Assembly (NCBI GenBank): GCA_049999805.1 | Contig: JBNGIO010005408.1 | Coordinates: 1-63,241 of the forward strand | DNA: 63,241 nt | Source: Folioceros fuciformis | Lineage: Eukaryota; Anthocerotophyta; Anthocerotopsida; Anthocerotales | Direction: 5' to 3' | Shown here: positions 35,601 through 46,258 of the stretch, in pieces | Numbering within the stretch: the stretch's first letter is position 1 | How the letters are laid out: each line of letters opens with the position of its first letter | Translations under genes and position numbers: made by a program | The notes under the pieces: model-generated | Database searches by the model: none | What the model saw: the letters and a program-made list of their open reading frames with translations, nothing else | Told to the model about the DNA's origin: nothing

Positions 35601-35830
35601 ATATCCCGATCGAGACACCTACTTTGTGCCCTATGACCGATCGAGACACCTACTTTGTGCCCTATGACCGATGAAACAAAGTAAATATTCCGATCGAGAC
35701 ACCTATGACCAATGAAACAAAGTAAATATTCCGATCGAGACACCTACTTTGTGCCCTATGACCGATGAAACAAAGTAAATATCCCGATCGAGACACCTAC
35801 TTTGTGCCCTATGATCGAAGTGAGCACTGT
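35583..35830. repeat. Tandem repeats at the end of the CYP711-like relic
   Basis: GATGAAACAAAGTAAATATCC followed by CGATCGAGACACCTACTTTGTGCCCTATGACC recurs about four times in full or partial units. It begins immediately where P450 similarity ends. 35831-36441 shows no gene; it contains short CCCTAAAAT repeats near 35850-35930. Confidence 0.85.
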
Positions 35831-36441
35831 ACTGCACTGTACACTCCCGCCCTAAAATTTGTATGAAAGAAAGCCCTAAAAAAAATTGTATGAAAGAATG
35901 CCCTAAAATTTCTATGAAAATTCTATGAAAGAACCCCTGTCTGTATCGATATTCCATACGGAGGGTAGACTGGATTATTATTTTAGAATTTTCACCTCAT
36001 GTATCTACATATATAAATCCTAAAATGCTTTTTTTTGCCTGTGCCTAGTTTGCGGATCACCCCAAAACAAACACTTTACCATGCTGGACACTGAGAATGA
36101 GAGACGTTGCCCTAACCATAACAACGTGAACCGAGCCAAAGCCAAAATGTACTACATGTTCCCAAAATATCATGATGTTATGTGGAATAACAAAAAATAA
36201 AAAGCCTACTGAACAAGTTCAGTGATTAATGTTGATAGAAAAGCATAGCTACTGTTGATGGAAAAGTATTGGCGGGATTTTGTCCCGATTCCCACGGACT
36301 CCTAGAACGTCTCATTCTTGACAGGTGAGACAAAATCAGAAGAAGACGTTTTCACGTTATAAACGTCTGTACATGTTCCGTTACTAGGGGAAGCTCAGGC
36401 AGGTCGTGCCTGCAGGGCTACCTGAGAAGAAGTCGAGGGGC

Positions 36442-37649
36442 CTACCCAGTTGCTAAACGGGTCGATACGCTGTTTCTCCGTTTCAGGGTCGCCAGTGCCG
36501 AAGATGGGAATTGGAGCAGATGCAGCAGTGCATCAAAACGACCAGAAAAGGCGAAAGGACGATACTCCAGCAGCCATGTGTTAGGATCCAGGTGGACGGC
36601 CGATGCAGCCCACCTTGGATGCATCCATCTATCACCTTCACCGTGGATTACATACTCCAGTCTGCCCTCTTGCCACTGTCAGCAAATGAACCATGTTATC
36701 AAGCTCGTAGTGTGATGACCCCATGGGATACAACAGGCATGGCATAAGGCAGGATGGAGAAGCAAGGTGTGAAGCACCATACCTCCAGCACACGTCCTGA
36801 CAGAACGTAGAAGGAACGGTCTACAATCGAGCGGCCTAAGAGTCCGGCTGTCTGGAGAGGGTAACCCCAAATAGCAACCCTTTCGGCTGCTGAAGAAAAC
36901 AGCTCGCAGGTAGAATAGACCAAACTTCCGCTCTGCAAGTCATCCGACAAGCAATTCAGGAAACTCAGTATCGGATGGAGGTCAGCGAGGTAATACCACG
37001 ACGATTTCGAAATCTAGCAAGTAGCATAACATACATCAATCAGCTCCCAGTTCGATTCACCTCCCGTGCAATTGACTACAATTTCTTCAGGGACAGCTAG
37101 GGAAAGCTGCCGTTCCACAACCTTGAGGCGGTCTGCAACGTCTGCCCTAACTCGTGACTGTTCACCGAGATGCATTACAAAATCTGCACTAAGCTGCTGC
37201 ACCAATGCTGCCATTGTAGCCCACGGCCACGAGAGCTCCAAAACAACCACCAGTACCAGCAATCCAACAGGCGACAATTTTTGCAGACGGTTCCAGACCG
37301 CAGAACTCCGCTTCGAAGGCTTTTTCAAACCCTGCCTTGTCTCCTTAAGCTTGGATCCTCTTTTCGGCTCTATCCTCCCTCCGATCATGGACGACTGCAC
37401 TTCCTCCTCCTCCAGTGTTACCTTACGCTCCTTCCTCACCGCGTTCCCAGCTCGAACCTTAACCTTGGAGGGACCCTGCTCAAGGCCAGACACGCTGACA
37501 GCTTCACTTGGTTGACTGGGCACGGGCTGGAACAGTCGCTGGCTTGCAGACCTGAGGTCTCTGGTAGCATCAATGCTTTCCTCACACATGCGGCACTTGC
37601 ATTGTGCGTCTTTCCTGCACCTCAAGTAATACGCGTTTTCCACCTCCAT
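36442..37649 (-). CDS. Conserved land-plant membrane protein of unknown function
   Basis: Three exons (37649-37035, 36932-36783, 36675-36442) join in phase 0 to 332 residues. The N-terminus has a Cys-rich motif (YYLRCRKDAQCKCRMCEESI), followed by a basic, Ser-rich linker. One membrane segment lies at about residues 128-150 (GLLVLVVVLELSWPWATMAA) and a coiled-coil-like stretch follows (VRADVADRLKVVERQLSL). The C-terminal half carries LQSGSLVYSTCELF, VAIWGYPLQTAGLL and DPNTWLLEY. I recall similar proteins from other plants, annotated only as uncharacterised transmembrane proteins, and can name no function. Both introns have good GT-AG ends. No lesion seen. Confidence 0.8.
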
Positions 37650-38071
37650 CGCTCAGCCTCCGCAGAAGCAATGAAAACTACAACCAAACCTAGGCCAGGA
37701 GCCGTCACAGAACCTCCATGACAGACAACCACTCGCTGAACAGCGGGTTCGAAACCCCCCGATATTGCAGTCCGCCTGACCTCCAAAGACACCCACGCAT
37801 TAGGCAAGACAGGAGTTGCGCGGAGTTGCCACACGTTCTCGCAAGAATTTCCAACCCATTCCCCGATCCCCCATCCTCAAAGCGCAGCTTGAGGCGGTGA
37901 GTCTGACACCAATGTTCCAATTTCCCGGTGGCGGGAGCAACAGAGTCGAGAAACTAAATTCACGTTTCGGAAAGTCGTTCAAGACTGGTGTTACGTTACG
38001 TTTTGGACACCGGAGTCCTGTGTTGCCGTCTCATCGCACACTTACATTAATTGCTAAGGCGGCCGGGGACG
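37650..38071. promoter_or_regulatory. Upstream region of the unknown membrane-protein gene
   Basis: This 420-bp interval lies between the start of that gene and the end of the polyphenol oxidase gene, so it probably holds the former's promoter. A TTTCCCGGTGGCGGGA stretch near 37921 resembles a pair of E2F-like half sites. No TATA box is evident. Confidence 0.35.
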
Positions 38072-40269
38072 CTATGAGGCTGGGACCAACTCAATACGGA
38101 CGCTGTCGATCGTTATGGGCCGGGATGCGAGACGTTGTGGCCCAGCCTGGAGCGTGACGGCCAAGCGTCCCAAACCGGTCGCTTCCAACTGGCGGAGCTT
38201 GGCGCCGATGGCGAGGCGCAGCCCGAAGGCGCGATCCTGACCGTGGGAAGCCGGGCTGGTTAGGATGCCGGCAAGCTCAGCGCAAACTGTGGATGGCTTC
38301 CCCGCCAGCATGAGGTAAACCTCGAGGAGCACCGGCTGCCTCCATTCCGCTCTCACGCCGTCCAACACCAGAACTTCCTCCCAAGCGCCTTCTGCAGGTC
38401 ATCCGGATCAGGTCAACGTAGCTCTCAGCCGGACAACACTTTGACCACTGAATTTATCAAGCCAGTCACCCGCTTAAACTATTTCGTCCTGGCTCTGGAC
38501 TCTCTGCACATCCCACCTGGAGGCTGCGGCCTGGTGATGGCGATCGTAACGGGCGCGTCTTCCACCAACACCACGCTCTGCGTCGCGTGGGGAATCTGTG
38601 TCAGCCAGGAGGAAAGTTCCAATTCCGATAAACTGGAGCAACGCGACGCGTTGTACGTCATCCACTCGTTGTCGCCATCTTGCACCGATTCGTAAGAGTA
38701 TCGAAGCTGCGCGATGTCTAAACAATCAGCAATGCGCACTCTTACCTGCACAAGATTTGGAACTAGAGATTTTCATCAGAAGGTTTCGTTTTGTTCTTGA
38801 GGCTGCAGCGGTGGCGTGGTGTGCAGGCGTGCGTACTCGATCTCGCATACCAGGTCGGCGTTCTCGTCATAGAATACGAACTGGGAGTTGAGCCAGTCAG
38901 GGTCGCCGCTATTGTGTCTCCATCCGCCAGGAATGGATTTCCACACCTGCTCTTGCAAACGTAACATCAGCTTCTTGGCGTCCGATTAGGGCAATTTCGT
39001 GAGCAGGGCATCGATGATGTGGAGGGTCACGAGTACCTCCCACAGTCGGTCAACATTGGCGTGGTGGATGTAGAAGGTAGGATCTGTTCCCGAAATCCCC
39101 ACGTTTCCCATAAGAGCAAAATCCGGGGTGTCCTCGTCGCCGATCCAGACATGAACGTTGCCATGAGGCCCGGCTTCCAAGGTCCCGAACAGGAAGGAGG
39201 TTGCGGAAGGCTCTTGGCTGTCACCGTATCGGTAGGCTTTTCCCTCGAACAGGGGAGCTGTTGTGCCTGCGCTAACCATCACCTGGCAGAGCACCACTCA
39301 GCGGAGAAACAATTCGGTTGAAATCAAGAGGACTGCAGCTGACAAGCGTGTGAGAGAACACATACCTGATGCATGATGTTCAGGTTGCTCTGGCGACGCT
39401 GCTCTATGGAAGCACTAGAAGGTGCCTTTTCTCCGTCTTTAAAGGGGTTGAAGCTCAAGTCCATCCGAGCAGGAGGTAGTCGTTGTTTGGTTCTTTGGAC
39501 GTTGCCTAGAAACTCCTCCTCGCAGTAGGCTAGGGGGATAGTGCCGGGCATGTACTGTAACTGACCATTTTCGTCTGTCTGCACGTCGATTCTCTGGTTG
39601 TCCCAGTTCCAGAAGGGCAGAGCGAAGGTGTCGTCATCCAGCAGCGAAGCGAGAATCCTCTCATGGAAGTAGAGGAACCAGCGGTGCCAGGGCAACAGCA
39701 GCCATGACCAATGAATCTGCCATTGAACAAGCTCGATCAGCGAGTCCTCCTCGGGATTGCTGTTCACGGATGCATGATCCCATGCCTGTCTTCTTAATAA
39801 GACAACATGACCACTGAGAAGCATGTAATACTGCAGAGCAACGTACCTGCAAAGACTCGGAGGTGTTCCAGGCGGTGGGGAAGGAGCTGGAGCAGTAGGC
39901 ACAGTGCATCCTCTGCTGCTGCACCAGCGAGCGGGGGTCGTCGTCCGGCAGGCTCTTCATGAGCTGGTAGGCTCGATTCAGGCGGGCAGACGCAGCCGGG
40001 TCGAGCTTGTGTGCAGGCGGACGCACTCGCATGGGCCAATTATCCAGGCTGGAAAAGGAGAAGTCCACAATTGGCCTGGTTGGTAGCACTGGGCAACATT
40101 CTATGGGCATCTGCAGATGTGGGTATTCGACTGCCCCTGGATGGCACTTTTCCAGCTCCGGCGCGGGGATGGGATCACCACACACTCGCACAGAGGTGAC
40201 AAGGAGGTAGGTGACGACATGCATCAAGGCCAAGGCCAGGGCCAGCCTCGTACAGGAGCTCTTCATCAT
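38072..40269 (-). CDS. Polyphenol oxidase (tyrosinase family)
   Basis: Type-3 copper enzyme oxidising phenols or o-diphenols to quinones. Six exons (40269-39847, 39716-39366, 39282-39037, 38946-38851, 38745-38517, 38391-38072) join in phase to 554 residues. CuA site: RMHCAYC (first His, with the thioether-type Cys), IHWSWLLLPWHRWFLYFHER (second and third His). CuB site: GPHGNVHVWIG (two His) and FYIHHANVDRLWE. A DWL-type domain follows (DPDWLNSQFVFYDENADLV). The C-terminal KFDV-type domain is present but its core reads LLEVYL. The N-terminus is a secretory signal (CTRLALALALMHVVTYLLV) with no obvious twin-Arg thylakoid signal, so a vacuolar or apoplastic enzyme is more likely than a plastid one. 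The start is the first of two consecutive Met codons. Confidence 0.93.
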
Positions 40270-42282
40270 CCTGTCGGAGACAAACTTGTAGAGAGTAATC
40301 AATCATCGAGGTGGAAGGTATTTGTAGGTCAGACTGGCCACACGTTACCATGTAGCAGTACTTGCTCCACATCTTCAACAACCGACTTGAGAGCTGACAG
40401 AGATTGTAGATTTCACAGCAATAACAACAACAACAACAACAAGGGTAGCAACCACTCACACGACTCAGCGGGGGCTGTTTCCACATCGTAGCTCACATCC
40501 TCACAAACCATATTAGTCGCAATGAAACAACAATATTGGAATTTGCGCCAAGAGAGCTAGGTTGCCCAAACATTTCCCAACTGGCGAATTCAGTACAATC
40601 TCCCTCTACTGGTTCTCTTTTCCTCAGAGTTGTGGAAGAGTGTAGCAGATGATCAAATTCTGATCCATTTTCGGAACTTGATTTGGTAGCGCGATGATCA
40701 ACTAGTGCCTGGACCAGTAGTGGATGCTCGCTTCAGCAACATGTCACCAGCTATAGCGCTGTTCGTCTCCGTGGCCACATTTAAGACTGACGGACAAACT
40801 CCGCTACCGCTGACTCCGTGTTGTATTGGAATTGCGCTGTGGTCGCTGTCGTGATGGACACACAGTCTCCATCAGGCCAGCGACCACAGCGCAATTCCAA
40901 TGCAGCACGGAGCCATCAAGCAACCGAGAGGTGAACGGTAGCTGGTAAACGTGTCAAAATGCTGCTGGAGAACTGACAGCAGCAGCAGCAGCGTTGTCCG
41001 CTGGCATCTGGCAAATCCCTGTCCGTAAGCTTGTACATTACACACATCGTGTGATGCAGAATTGTTGCCTGTGCGTGCATCTGATCATGGTAGGCGGGTC
41101 TAAGACCAGGTAGTGCAAATGGATACGACCTACTATGTACACACAGCCCCAAAGACGGCACGTCCTTTGTTTCTGTTGGCTTGACAAAGACCCTGACCTG
41201 CATAGCAATACATACTTACTCTGTCATCACGCACGCACACGCCAGACAGTCTGGCTATGAACAACTCGACCATAATGTCAGCTTCTGAGTGACGCTCTGT
41301 TGTTGCTCATGAGTTTGTGCCAGATCGTGCAAGGAGCCGCATACGTATGTATGTATATATGCGTTTTGTCTGGTCACTTCATGCTTTTTTCTTGCCATAC
41401 TTTCTGTGCTCCTTTGCGCGGGCGAGGAGGAACAGCGTAGAACCGTGAAACTCTCAAAAGCTTCTTCAATGTCCCACGGAAGGGGCAGGCAGATAGATTC
41501 ACTCGTCCCACGCTCTCTGCGTCATCCCTGTTACATACTACGCTAACCCAATGGCGGCTCAACGAGGATCCAAATGGGGCCCTTCCCATCCAAGGCTCTA
41601 CAAGCACCACACCCATGTCCTCATATCGTTCCTTTTCGACTTCGTCAATGTCGCCACGCCATGGTCTCCAGTTCATGCTCACCCCTGATTCGCCTTCTGG
41701 TGTTCTACGTGGGGTGGTATATCCGTTGGTTCCCACCGCCCACATGTGTTCGATCCTACGAACAGATGCCAAGATGCCAGGATAAGCGAACAAAAGTCTT
41801 CAACGGAGGACAAGTCTTGGGCCTTAGAATCTCAACACGCTAAGTGTATTCCAGGGAACTAGGGAACGGCCTCAGAAAGCACCCTGAAATGGCGGCTGCA
41901 ATTACAAGAAAAGGGGGCCAGGAAACGGCTCTGCCATGACGATGCATGACAGTGGATTCTGTCAAATCGCACCGACGGCGTCGAACGGGTAGTTCGAAGT
42001 TTCAATTATCGGCACTCATAATCTGTAATGAGCGGCGGCAACGTAATCCCAAAAATTGTACAAATATCTAAACTTTTATCATTTCTATCAATCCTGGAAG
42101 GAATGTGAATACAACTCCGCTGCGAAACATGCCCTGCAACGAAGAAACAGATTTTAAGTTTAAGACATACAACCAGAAATGGAAAACGCCATGGTCAGCA
42201 CCCATATACCTACGCACCTGTTCACTGGAAGAATCATCGGTCTGACGTTACATTTTGAGGCCAGGCTTGGGTGGCGGTAGAC
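40270..42282. other. Polyphenol oxidase upstream region and intergenic
   Basis: Contains an AAC microsatellite (about 40422-40441), the long hairpin at 40812-40914, and a 139-codon minus-strand frame at 41374-41793 that lacks an ATG at its start and has no recognised domain. No supported gene. Confidence 0.5.
40812..40914. repeat. Long near-perfect inverted repeat (47-bp stem, 9-nt loop)
   Basis: Arms 40812-40858 and 40868-40914 pair around CACACAGTC. The central 23 bp are perfect (TTGGAATTGCGCTGTGGTCGCTG at 40826-40848 against 40878-40900), and only five mismatches occur over the whole stem, two of which would be G:U in RNA. It lies about 540 bp upstream of the polyphenol oxidase start. Candidates: foldback element or small-RNA precursor. 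Confidence 0.9.
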
Positions 42283-43640
42283 CTATCTCCCATATCTCTG
42301 GGTTTTCTGAGCGAACTCCTCAAGGGCTGAGGTAAACAAAGATGCTGTCAGCTCTTTGAATCTCCCCATATGCCTGTCCAAAGCATGACTAGAATGAGAT
42401 TCCGTGGAACCAGGAGGTCAACCTTCAAGCAAAGCAGCTCTTAAATGGCAGGCAGACAGACTGTATACAGTCGGTACACAAATCTTTCAGAGCGTATACA
42501 AGTCTCAAGAACTCAACAAGAGGAAGCTCCTTACACTATCTCTGTTAGCCGTAATCGCCAGGGCGGAAAACCCAGGAGGGATTTGGTTGTGCCGAAAGAA
42601 AGAAGCAAATCTGGTTCTGGACCTACGTACCCTGTCAGAAGATTCCTCAATCTTGTGAGACAACTGCGACACAGAAACGTACATCACAACACGTCTTTTA
42701 AAACTGTTTTCACCTGTTGCCAGTAAACTTGCATCTACATCTGCTTCTGAAAGTTTTTTCTTCAACTCCTTCCCGTGTGAATGGGCTTTCAAGGCGCCAC
42801 TGCAAATGTGTCTGGCAGCCATTACAATGGCCTCCCTTCCGTCCTCACGAGAAAGAAGCTCCACTTTCATGACCTCCTGTTTGCACAGAGAGGGGACAGG
42901 TCAGACAGAACTTAAATACAAGTACTGCACTAACCAATACCACACACTAAAAACACTCTTGGTTGTGAGCTCTACACCCTCTGGTTGTAAAAACACTCTA
43001 CTCGGAGAAAAACTGTCTGATCATCCAAGCTGATGATTTGGTGAAGTAAACCGCCTCAAATCCGCTTTCAAGGATGTTGTGGACTGTTCTCCCCAGCATG
43101 TGGGACACCCCTACTTCCAAAAACCTTGACTTCCAAACGCTAGAAAAGGATCAAATAGCTCACCTTTCTCGGGGAGTAGAAAGACAACTTCTGATCCTCA
43201 CCACAGCTACTGTCCAGCGCCTTCTCAAAGTTCTGCTGCAGATTCTTCAAGACTCCTAGACGGGGACCAGCGTCAGATATTCTTTCGGAAAACCTGAGTG
43301 AAGAACCCTAAATCCTCGGGAAGAGAACTGCCCGTTGAAGGTGTCAGCGTGCGACTGAGAGCAAAATGCTACCTTTCACGTCATACAGCGAGACATGCTG
43401 AACCCTGGCCGCCGCCAACCACTCCAGCAGCTCCAGAATCTTTAGCTCCTGGCCGACAACCTCCGCGCTCTCCAGCACCACTGCCACACTCCAGGGTCCC
43501 TTCTTCTTCTGATTAAGGCCGTTCCTCAGATATACGAATGGGCTAGCTCTGAGCAGGCGGATGCACCGATCAGCATAGTTGACGATTCGGAAGATCAAGT
43601 GAAACAAGCGCAGCAACAGCCACGCCAGAACACGAGGCAT
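42283..43640 (-). CDS. NUS1/Nogo-B-receptor-type subunit of dehydrodolichyl diphosphate synthase (LEW1-like)
   Basis: Accessory subunit that activates the cis-prenyltransferase making dolichol precursors at the ER for protein N-glycosylation. Five exons: 43640-43373, about 43307 or 43293 to 43164, 42876-42714, 42622-42535, 42373-42283. Visible: hydrophobic N-terminus ([16 protein letters not shown]), [27 protein letters not shown], a central divergent part, [26 protein letters not shown], and the family's C-terminal signature [31 protein letters not shown]. Exons 3 to 5 join in phase. The exon 1-2 junction does not resolve cleanly: the obvious GT after LYDVK-G gives phase 1, while the next exon needs phase 0 or 2. 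An alternative donor after LYD fits. The proposed total is about 245 residues. Confidence 0.87.
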
Positions 43641-44614
43641 GCCTCACTCTCCTGAGTAAAAATTGCACGCGATCCACGAGCCGATCTTCCTCACGGCGGG
43701 CATAAGTCCAGTTGCGGAGCCTCAACGAATTCACAGTAGCAACCAGCCCGCTCGACTGATGAGGCCAAGGATGCCGAATCTCAGCTGCTAAACTGCCGAC
43801 ACTGCGAAGTGCTGAGCTTGGTAAGACTGCTAACGAGGCATTCACAACCGAGGCAGCGACCGCTATATCTAATCCAGGAGGCAGAATTCATGCTTGCATA
43901 CGACCCAATCCTGACTTAGGATGGAAGCACAAGCGCGCACGCAACGAACTCGTGTGTGGAACCAGTCTCAACTCTTTTCTCAAGGAGCAATGAAGCTTGC
44001 CTTGAGAAGACTGTTTTAGAAAAAGAGATATATAGAGAATCCCATCGACCCGAAGGCAAAGGGGGATTACAAGTTACTACCCAGCAAAGGGCACAAGTAT
44101 AGGTCTTAAGTTGGCAAACGAATTAAAGGTTACGAATTACGTAGTCATAGCCGAGGACGTGTTTACTGAATGACAGAAAAACCTCTATACCTATGTAGTT
44201 TCGTCCTCAAGGTCCTAATACCAGTGTATTAAATATACCAAATATTGTTGTCAGTGCTAACTACCTAGCTAGATAGGGCACCAATGTTTCTGAAAACATC
44301 CTTGCATATGGATGGAGACACAGGAGCCCAGCGCACACTACCCCTTCAACCTCCGCGTACACACGCAGCAGGTGGCAAGAGACGGTGTACAGTAATGTAC
44401 TTGTCAACCGTGCAAACAAAAGTGTTCTCACCAGTTTGTTGTCAGTGCTTCCACAAACAAACTTCGTATCTTGGAGAAAACAGAGACGTCCCTGTCCACA
44501 CTGTATGTGATACAGGCATGGCTGGCCTAGTCCTCTCCCTCCAAGTCCTTTGTTGTATCGTCTGCCAGCGTCCACCAACAGAAGTCTGTGCTTGGTGGGA
44601 GGGTGAACACCTCC
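43641..44614. other. Intergenic between LEW1-like and thioredoxin genes
   Basis: Upstream region of the LEW1-like gene and 3' flank of the thioredoxin gene. Minus-strand frames here lack domains and are not supported. Confidence 0.5.
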
Positions 44615-45545
44615 TCAAAGCTCGTTCTCAATTATGTCACGGATAGTTTGGGACGGCAGTAAGCCCTCAGTGCGAATTGCCAGCTTTTGAGTGTCTGTGC
44701 TCACAAATACCATTGTAGGCAAGCCACGAATCTGACATCCATGACCACGGATAGCTTGTTTGTGAGAAAGGACTGGTGACAGGATGCCACTCCAGCCCTC
44801 GGAAACAGAAAGCACAGGATGGCCGGTACCTGCATCTGCGCAGCGAGCTCGTATTCCTCATCCGTATCCACCTTCAGGAACCGCACTGTTTGACCATACT
44901 CCACCGCTAGCTGTTACGGGGACAATCCACGGTCAGAAACACACCTTCGCCAGATCAAATCGGCACTGCCCTCTGCGCTATTTCGGGAACGATCCAAGGT
45001 GAGCAACACAACACAGCTTAGCAACAGCACATTGGGACTGGAGAACTGGCGGCCTCACCTTCTCAAGTTCCTGAGCCAGCAAGATGCACGGTCCACACCA
45101 GGTTGCATAGAAGTCAAGAACCATTGGCTGTGTCCTCTCCTGGGAGAGTATATCATCCAGCTCCCTTGCGGTCACTTTTTGCTAGAACTCCACACCAAGC
45201 GCAATTGTGAGTTCCAAGCAGGCTACGGAATTCCCATCTCAAGCTCAGGCAATGCAAACTTACCACAAGGTTCTCAGCCCGTGCTACACCGACGCGAAAC
45301 CTAGCTGGGGCAGAGCGGGAGGTTTTGCTCACGGACGCGCGTCTCAGAATTGTGTACGGCGGTAAGAACACGCCCCTCCCAGACTCCTGCACTTTACAAG
45401 CAGTCATGGCACCCACACGCAGCGGGAGAGCAGCCAGACGGCAGCTGGCTGAGCCATGCAGAGCGACGCAACTCTCCCTCTCCCCTGCCGGAATCAAAGA
45501 ACAGGGCAGGAGAGCTGCGGTTTTGAGAGCCCCTGCCACCACCAT
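44615..45545 (-). CDS. Chloroplast thioredoxin z (CITRX)
   Basis: Plastid thioredoxin associated with the plastid-encoded RNA polymerase and fructokinase-like proteins in plants. Four exons (45545-45264, 45181-45059, 44910-44830, 44731-44615), all phase 0, give 200 residues. Residues 1 to about 85 are a Ser/Arg/Ala-rich transit peptide. The thioredoxin fold carries VLDFYATWCGPCILLAQELE with the redox pair CGPC, VKVDTDEEYELA-type strand (here FLKVDTDEEYELAAQMQ), the cis-Pro segment IRGLPTMVFV, and the tail IRTEGLLPSQTIRDIIENEL, which is characteristic of CITRX rather than f- or m-type thioredoxins. It lies about 710 bp downstream of the phosphoribulokinase gene on the same strand. No lesion. 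Confidence 0.93.
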
Positions 45546-46258
45546 CGCAAGTGGCGTGAGCTCTTCTCTTCCTTGAGGAGATCAGCAAATCCGAAACTTT
45601 TCTTCAGACCCTCGACGACAGGAAAAATTGCAGCTGCAGACAGAAAAAAGGGTCGATCCAGACGCCACACAACCACGTCTGACCCCTCCAAAACCACAAC
45701 AAGCTCCTCTAAGATCGTTTCCTAAACCCGAACTTCATTTCCCGAGCGGAAGCTTACGAAATATCACCCTCTCTCCAGGTACTTTGCTGGCACAATGTTT
45801 CGCCATCGTTGTCTGGGATATTTCGCCGGTGACGGTAGTTTCCAAACTAACACCACATAGTCCCCGCCATGCAGTTGCGAACTCTGGCTGCCGATGATTC
45901 CATGGAGCGCGTCAAAACCCTCGGACAGTGAGGAGTTCTTTCGTATTCACACAAACCAACTGAGAGCAAAATAAGCAAATAAAGCACAAGAGAATTACAA
46001 GATTTGCATGCTTCGCATGCTCAATGGCAACTATTACAACGAGAACACACCACCCTAACAGTACCAGGCTTCCTCAGACGGGGACTGCTAATCTCAGCGG
46101 CTCAACACACCGGGTGAAACGTCCATCACCAGCGGCACGGGGGGCTGAGAGGGGGGAGGGAACAGAGGTGAATCAGTGGATAACTCTGCAAAAATACACC
46201 GGAGACCAATTGTAGGCCAGAACTCTATACAAGACACACTGGATGCGAACATCCTCCT
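45546..46258. promoter_or_regulatory. Region between phosphoribulokinase and thioredoxin z
   Basis: Holds the 3' end of the phosphoribulokinase transcript and the probable thioredoxin z promoter. No clear TATA or other element was identified by eye. Confidence 0.35.

Noticed and set aside
41374-41793. 139-codon minus-strand frame
   Set aside because: No ATG at its start, no recognisable domain and no splice-linked neighbours; not strong enough to call a gene.
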